From Bacillota bacterium (GTDB taxonomy: Bacteria; Bacillota; Clostridia; Acetivibrionales; JAEZXR01): a DNA stretch of 64,000 nt. The stretch covers positions 40,367-104,366 of the forward strand of contig JAEZXR010000043.1 of the NCBI GenBank assembly GCA_023419605.1, given 5' to 3'. The translations under genes and the position numbers were made by a program. Every line of letters starts with the position of its first letter. Within the stretch, counting starts at the first letter, position 1. The notes under the pieces were generated by a model. That model ran no database searches. It saw only the letters and a list, made by a program, of their open reading frames with translations, and was not told the origin of the DNA. Of this stretch, positions 59,743 to 64,000 are shown one piece after another.

Positions 59743-60303
59743 ATGAACAAAAGAGAGCAAATATATAAAGCAGCCCTTACGTTATTTAATAAAAACGGGT
59801 TCGATAAAACTCCAACCTCGCAAATCGCTAAAGAAGCCGGTGTAGCCATCGGTACCCTCTTTCATTATTTTAAAACAAAGGAGGAGCTGATTAACAGCCT
59901 GTATTTGAAATGCAAGGAGTCCATGATTGAAAAAATAATGGATGGTACCGGTGAGGAAAAGACTTTTAAAGGGAAAATCAAACGCCTCTATATAAACTTT
60001 TTAAAATGGGGCCTGGAATGCACCGACGAATTTATGTTTTTCCAGCAGTTCAGTAATTCGGTGTACATCTACGATACAACAAGGGCTGAAGGAAAAAACA
60101 AGTTCGAGGTTCTGATGGTATTTCTCAAGGAAGGCACGGAAAAAGAGATCATTAAAAACACCCCTACGGATTATCTCTTAACCGTAACCGCTACTATCAT
60201 GATGTCGAATATCAATTATTTGATTGCCAACCAACAGCTGATGGAAAATGATGAATTTATCGAACAAACCTTCTCCGTCCTTTGGGACAGCGTTAAAAAT
60301 TAA
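59743..60303 (+). CDS. TetR-family regulator upstream of aldo/keto reductase
   Basis: 186 residues from the ATG at 59743; a TTG just before it is equally close to the AAGGAGGG site. The helix-turn-helix is TPTSQIAKEAGVAIGTLFHYFKTK (core QIAKEAGVAIGTLFHYFKTK). The C-terminal domain is helical with a hydrophobic stretch TVTATIMMSNINYLIA. The next gene, an aldo/keto reductase 152 bases on, has a matching half-site TTGACCAGTCGG before it, so this protein probably controls itself and that gene. A hairpin element lies in the gap. Confidence 0.9.
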   Translation: MNKREQIYKAALTLFNKNGFDKTPTSQIAKEAGVAIGTLFHYFKTKEELINSLYLKCKESMIEKIMDGTGEEKTFKGKIKRLYINFLKWGLECTDEFMFFQQFSNSVYIYDTTRAEGKNKFEVLMVFLKEGTEKEIIKNTPTDYLLTVTATIMMSNINYLIANQQLMENDEFIEQTFSVLWDSVKN

Positions 60304-60321
60304 TTTTTTTAATTATGGGAA

Positions 60322-60410
60322 AATGAAAATATTACTTCAACTTTTTTGCGGGCCCGCCATGGTGTCCATGAAGGGTGTAGCAAAATTATAGCTGAAGTTA
60401 CATTTTCATC
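60322..60410. repeat. Hairpin element copy B: conserved core inside unique inverted arms
   Basis: Arms 60322-60341 and 60391-60410 (16 of 20 matching, core ACTTCA/TGAAGT) enclose a core identical in both halves to copy A at 10953-11081: TTTTTTGCGGGCCCGCCATG and CCATGAAGGGTGTAGC plus AAAATTATAG. Only a few bases separate the halves here, so CATGG/CCATG forms an internal stem. It begins 19 bases past the TetR stop codon. Confidence 0.75.
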
Positions 60411-60420
60411 GACCTCAAAC

Positions 60421-60436
60421 TAGATTGACCAGTCGG
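60421..60436. promoter_or_regulatory. Second TetR half-site pair before the aldo/keto reductase
   Basis: TAGATTGACCAGTCGG carries the same GATTGAC and CAGTCG halves as 59691-59711, but overlapping by one base instead of spaced by four. Confidence 0.45.
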
Positions 60437-60455
60437 TATAGAAAGGGAGGTATAT

Positions 60456-61679
60456 ATGCTTTATCGTGAGGTAAAAAAGACAGGGGACCAACTATCCATT
60501 CTGGGGTACGGGTGCATGCGCTACCCTCAAAAAAACGGGAAGATCGATGAGGAACGTACGGAGAAGCAGATTCTGCAAGCCATTTCCCAGGGCGTGAATT
60601 ACTTCGACACCGCTTACGTCTATCACGGCGGAAAGAGCGAAAGCATCCTGGGAAGGATATTGTCCAAAGGCTACAGGGATCAGGTAAAAATTGCGACAAA
60701 AATGCCGCCCTATTTGGTTCATACTTCAAAGGATATGGAAACGATTCTGGAAAATCAATTGAAAAAACTGTGCACCGATCGAATCGATTACTACCTGGTG
60801 CATGCACTCAATGACATGAAAGGATGGCAAAGATTAAAAGACCTGGGGATTCAGGAATTTTTCGAAAAAGCAAAGAAAAGCGGTAAACTTATCCATGTGG
60901 GTTTTTCCTACCATGGCGACAAGGATGATTTTAAAGCCCTTGTAGATGACTATCCATGGGACTTCTGCCAGATCCAGTACAACTATATCGACGAATATGT
61001 GCAGGCTGGAAAGGAAGGCCTGGAATATGCGGCTTCAAAGGGATTGGGTATCATTATCATGGAACCCCTGCGGGGCGGCTCTCTTGTAGGCAAAATGCCC
61101 CAGGAGATTCAAAAAATATGGGATGCGGCTGAAGTGAAAAGATCTCCTGCCGAATGGGCTTTACGCTGGATTTGGAATCATCCGCAGGTTCATGTCGTTC
61201 TCTCGGGCATGAACGAGGAAGCTCATATTGAGGAGAATATCCGGGTTGCCTCGGAATCCTACCCCAACTCCCTGAAGGAAGAGGAACTGAAGCTTTATGA
61301 CCAGGTCAAAAAGGAGTTTGGCCGGCTGATGAAGGTGGGCTGCACCGGCTGCGGCTACTGTATGCCCTGCCCCTTTGGAGTAGACATTCCTTTATGCTTT
61401 AATTATTATAACAGCAAGCATCTGTTCAAGGAAAAGCACATGAACTTTCAATACGCCGCATTCACCGGAGGCCTTTCCGGAGGCAATCCCTCCAACGCTT
61501 CCTTATGCACCGGCTGCGGCAAGTGTGAAAAGGCTTGTCCCCAGCATATTCCCATCCGCCAGAAGCTGAAGGAAGTCGCAAAGGATATGGAAAGCCCCCT
61601 GTTAAAGCCGGTGCTCTGGACCCTGAGAAAATATTTGAAGGTAATGGGCAAACTGCGGAAAAACAAGGTCCGGGCTTAG
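60456..61679 (+). CDS. Aldo/keto reductase with C-terminal two-cluster ferredoxin domain
   Basis: 407 residues. The AKR barrel (1-285) shows the catalytic tetrad context: Asp and Tyr in NYFDTAYVYHGGKSE, Lys in IATKMP and His in YYLVHALND. The C-terminal part carries CTGCGYCMPCPFGVDI and CTGCGKCEKACPQHIPI, each able to bind one 4Fe-4S cluster. This class (Fe-S aldo/keto reductases such as the Thermotoga Tm1743 relatives) is common in Clostridia and probably uses ferredoxin electrons for a carbonyl substrate. GGGAGG precedes the ATG at 60456. It lies downstream of a TetR gene with a shared operator motif. Confidence 0.92.
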   Translation: MLYREVKKTGDQLSILGYGCMRYPQKNGKIDEERTEKQILQAISQGVNYFDTAYVYHGGKSESILGRILSKGYRDQVKIATKMPPYLVHTSKDMETILENQLKKLCTDRIDYYLVHALNDMKGWQRLKDLGIQEFFEKAKKSGKLIHVGFSYHGDKDDFKALVDDYPWDFCQIQYNYIDEYVQAGKEGLEYAASKGLGIIIMEPLRGGSLVGKMPQEIQKIWDAAEVKRSPAEWALRWIWNHPQVHVVLSGMNEEAHIEENIRVASESYPNSLKEEELKLYDQVKKEFGRLMKVGCTGCGYCMPCPFGVDIPLCFNYYNSKHLFKEKHMNFQYAAFTGGLSGGNPSNASLCTGCGKCEKACPQHIPIRQKLKEVAKDMESPLLKPVLWTLRKYLKVMGKLRKNKVRA

Positions 61680-61685
61680 GCTGCC

Positions 61686-61705
61686 GTGGGGGCTTGGGCC
61701 CCCAC
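61686..61705 (+). terminator. GC-rich hairpin after the aldo/keto reductase
   Basis: GTGGGGGC/GCCCCCAC arms with a four-base loop, seven bases past the stop codon, followed by only three T. Confidence 0.6.
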
Positions 61706-61766
61706 TTTGCCTGTTGATCCCTGGTATGGAATAGCAGTAATAGAAAGTGCCGTATCCTCCGATTGG

Positions 61767-62819
61767 TTAATTTGCAAATACCTTGACTTCATATAACTGC
61801 GGAGTATACCAGTTGCTGGGATTGTTCATCAGCTCGGTGGAGGTCTGCATAACCATCTCTTTGAATCCTTTTTCGGGCGCGGTTTTGTTCACAAAATTAA
61901 ATCTGTAATAGGTATTACCGACCTTCAGTTCATTCGGCCTTACAAGCGTGTCATCGACGGTATTATCATAGGTATTCAGGCCTCCTGGAAGCGCATAAGG
62001 GCTGCTTGCAGCAGAATAAGCCGTTGTAATAAGCGTATTGCCGTTATACGCTTTTACCTGGTACGTATATGTATTTCCTATCGTAAGAGCATAATCATCG
62101 CAGGAATTACCGGTAACAGACTGTAAAAGGGTATAGCTTCCGCCATTTACCGAACGGGATACATCGTAACGTGTTGCCCCCGGTATCGGTGACCACTGCA
62201 CCTTACTATTGTTAACGGAACTTTGTCCCTTGATCAGGAATGGAGTCGCAACCACAGCAAACGCTCCACTCTCCGGATAAATGTCTATGGCAGATATTAT
62301 AGCGTTATCTACACTGGAAACAAAATTAAGATTTAATAGGCCATCGCTTACAGTTGCCTTGAAGCTCCTATCGTAGGCATAAAATTTACCCACCTGGCTG
62401 TATATGTCCAGGTTATCGATTACCAGTGAACCCTCAGCATTTACGTCGAATATTCTTTTTCCATTTTCATTCCAGTAGGTTTCAATAAATTTGAGATTTA
62501 CTATATACGTTCCGTTTTCTATGGGTATATTGTAGCTAAAGTCAGTTCCATACCTGTAATCTCTGTAAAGATTGGCATCCGAAGTGGAGAGGATCGAATC
62601 CGTCTTACTGCCTGTTGACCCGCCTGAAAAAGAATTGTCCCCATAGAATGTAGTACCTCTGCTATCCTTATAGTCGGCGCCGCCGCAGTTTATTCTTACA
62701 GGAGCGTTCGGTGCCGCCTGTGTTGCTGCCGGACCGATTACAAGCCCCAGCATTGCAATCATGGCACTTAAAAAAAGGATATACATTTTTTTTACTGATT
62801 TTTTTGTACTTTTCAACAT
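61767..62819 (-). CDS. Secreted malectin-domain/FN3 carbohydrate-binding protein
   Basis: 350 residues, AGGAGG before the ATG. The signal peptide has a long hydrophobic core (YILFLSAMIAMLGLVIGPAA) and an Ala-rich cleavage site. Residues about 40-182 are a malectin (CBM57-like) domain: VRINCGGADYKDS opening, LYRDYRYGTDFSYNIP, GTYIVNLKFIETYW and IISAIDIYPESG. Residues about 192-280 form a fibronectin type III-like domain. The last 65 residues resemble neither and may be the start of a lost catalytic or binding domain. No catalytic module is present, so it probably binds glycan at the surface. It follows an Lpl-type permease on the same strand. Confidence 0.82.
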   Translation of the reverse strand: MLKSTKKSVKKMYILFLSAMIAMLGLVIGPAATQAAPNAPVRINCGGADYKDSRGTTFYGDNSFSGGSTGSKTDSILSTSDANLYRDYRYGTDFSYNIPIENGTYIVNLKFIETYWNENGKRIFDVNAEGSLVIDNLDIYSQVGKFYAYDRSFKATVSDGLLNLNFVSSVDNAIISAIDIYPESGAFAVVATPFLIKGQSSVNNSKVQWSPIPGATRYDVSRSVNGGSYTLLQSVTGNSCDDYALTIGNTYTYQVKAYNGNTLITTAYSAASSPYALPGGLNTYDNTVDDTLVRPNELKVGNTYYRFNFVNKTAPEKGFKEMVMQTSTELMNNPSNWYTPQLYEVKVFAN

Positions 62820-62886
62820 AGTATACCTCCTATTTTTTGTACTACGTGTGGATTTTTTGATAAATTCATCAAATTACAGATGATTT

Positions 62887-62940
62887 TTATGATGAATCGG
62901 TATATTTGTATAAGGTTTTCATCGTTTTCATCGTTTTCAT
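62887..62940 (-). CDS. Possible 17-residue ORF made of a 9-bp triplication
   Basis: GGAGG is followed two bases later by ATG at 62940 and a frame MKTMKTMKTLYKYTDSS ending in TAA. Its start is three perfect copies of GATGAAAAC (62915-62941), giving three possible ATGs. It lies between the permease and malectin genes. The spacing from the ribosome site suits the second ATG only loosely. It may be a coupling leader or chance. Confidence 0.25.
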   Translation of the reverse strand: MKTMKTMKTLYKYTDSS

Positions 62941-62991
62941 CACCTCCCTCCAAAAAATATTACGTTTGGTACTACTGCATTAATTACCTGT

Positions 62992-63867
62992 TTATTCCTT
63001 TAACGCACCGACCATTGCGCCCTTTACAAAATATTTCTGTAAAAAAGGATATACACATAATATGGGTACAGTAGATACTATAATCAAAGCATATTTTATC
63101 GTATGGCTGACAGCTTCCTGATCGATGAGCGTGTTATTCATATCGGCATTTGTATTTTGTAATAGAATTTCACGTAAAATGAGCGACAAGGGAAACAATT
63201 CCCTCTTTCGCAGGAAAATGCTTGCGTTAAACCACGAATTCCAATGTCCTACACCGTAATATAGAGCCATAACTGAAATCACAGGTCCGGACAGCGGGAT
63301 TACAATACGGGTCAAAATCGTAAAATGACTGGCTCCATCCAATTTCGCCGATTCCTCAAGACTATCCGGTATGGACATAAAGGATGTTCTCATAATAATC
63401 AGGTTAAAAGTGCTGATGAGATTGGGAATTATCAGCGACCAAATGGTATTATCCAGATGCAATTGCTTCACTGTAAGATAAAACGGGATTAAACCGCCGT
63501 TAAAATACATTGTAAAAACGATTCCGAACATAATTATTTTTTTTAGCATTACATCCTTTCTGGATAAAAAATATGCACCCAGGGAAGTCATTATCAAATT
63601 GAAAAAAGTTCCCACCACAACAATAAAAGCTGTGTTTAAATAGCTCCTTAAGAGCATTTGATTTTGAAAAGTCAATCGATAAGCAGCCAAATCGAACCCC
63701 AAAGGCAAAAAAAGTGCTCCGCTATGCTGCAGCAGCCGATTGCCGTCGCTCACCGACCCTGCAATCACATACCAGAATGGATAAAGAGTGATAAAAATTA
63801 GTACCAGCATGATAGATATATTAAACAAATTAAAAACTTTTTCTCCAAGGCTTTCTTTTATCTGCAT
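62992..63867 (-). CDS. Lpl/AraQ-type sugar ABC permease of a second glycan locus
   Basis: 291 residues from the ATG at 63867 (GGAGGGAAGAAG directly upstream; the longer frame to 63993 lacks a ribosome site). Six membrane segments start with LFNISIMLVLIFITLYPFWYV. The EAA loop is DSLEESAKLDGASHFTILTRIVIPL. It parallels the permease at 38168-39055 closely over its whole length. Its partner permease and binding protein should lie beyond the window; 63868-64000 shows no complete gene. It probably imports the glycan bound by the malectin protein downstream or a related polymer. Confidence 0.9.
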   Translation of the reverse strand: MQIKESLGEKVFNLFNISIMLVLIFITLYPFWYVIAGSVSDGNRLLQHSGALFLPLGFDLAAYRLTFQNQMLLRSYLNTAFIVVVGTFFNLIMTSLGAYFLSRKDVMLKKIIMFGIVFTMYFNGGLIPFYLTVKQLHLDNTIWSLIIPNLISTFNLIIMRTSFMSIPDSLEESAKLDGASHFTILTRIVIPLSGPVISVMALYYGVGHWNSWFNASIFLRKRELFPLSLILREILLQNTNADMNNTLIDQEAVSHTIKYALIIVSTVPILCVYPFLQKYFVKGAMVGALKE

Positions 63868-64000
63868 CTTCTTCCCTCCTAGTACAATATTTGTGTAACT
63901 AATAAACAGCATTTTCGCTGGTAACACTTCAAAAACTTCGTAGTATACATAACATTTCACAATCCTTTCATTCTTTCTAAACATCAAGCACATCCTCTGG

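Overview
The window looks like chromosome from a low to moderate G+C, Gram-positive, plant-polysaccharide-degrading anaerobe of the class Clostridia. This is inferred from strong AGGAGG-type ribosome binding sites, a T-box leader, a CtsR operator before clpB, Lpl-type sugar ABC transporters with YesM/AraC-type regulators, an SLH-like C-terminus on a large exoenzyme, and a secreted beta-helix lipoprotein of the Cthe_2159/DUF4353 type. No tRNA, rRNA, phage, IS transposase or CRISPR array was seen. Most genes lie on the minus strand.

Layout. 1-7.3 kb: a sugar-sensing pair (solute-binding protein plus truncated YesM-type kinase), then a ribose-type ABC importer (ATPase, permease, binding protein) with a sorbitol/xylitol-type dehydrogenase. 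7.3-9.4 kb: a DUF3800 protein and a gene remnant. 9.4-16.3 kb: a self-contained lactose/cellobiose-type PTS with its own Enzyme I, an HPr with Asn in place of regulatory Ser46, IIA, IIB, IIC, an RDD membrane protein, an unknown 75-residue protein and a PRD regulator. 16.6-25.5 kb: a ZapA domain fused to a roughly 480-residue repetitive coiled coil, a T-box-controlled methionyl-tRNA synthetase with a degenerate KMSKS loop, an ABC-F protein behind a long leader with a 19-codon leader peptide, and a beta-lactamase-fold serine hydrolase.

25.7-44.8 kb is a polysaccharide utilization locus for an acetylated uronic-acid-containing glycan. It holds a 1643-residue secreted beta-helix/esterase, a cytoplasmic SGNH plus alpha/beta-hydrolase fusion, a KduD-like SDR, a KdgF-like cupin, two heparinase II/III-type lyases, an Lpl-type ABC importer and a membrane-bound AraC regulator. 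Together they would bind and trim glycan outside, import oligosaccharides, deacetylate them, cleave them to unsaturated uronates and pass these to 2-keto-3-deoxygluconate-type metabolism.

45-64 kb is mixed: clpB under CtsR, small lipoproteins, a GNAT enzyme, a TetR-linked acyltransferase pair, a GT-C glycosyltransferase, a DUF4353 lipoprotein, two flavin reductases divergent from a TetR gene with two clear operators, an atypical transcarbamylase, a TetR/aldo-keto reductase pair, and the edge of a second Lpl-type sugar locus with a malectin protein.

Intergenic DNA is rich in long hairpins just after stop codons. Two of them (10953-11081 and 60322-60410) carry an identical split core between unrelated but self-complementary arms. 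This is the best candidate for an undescribed element.
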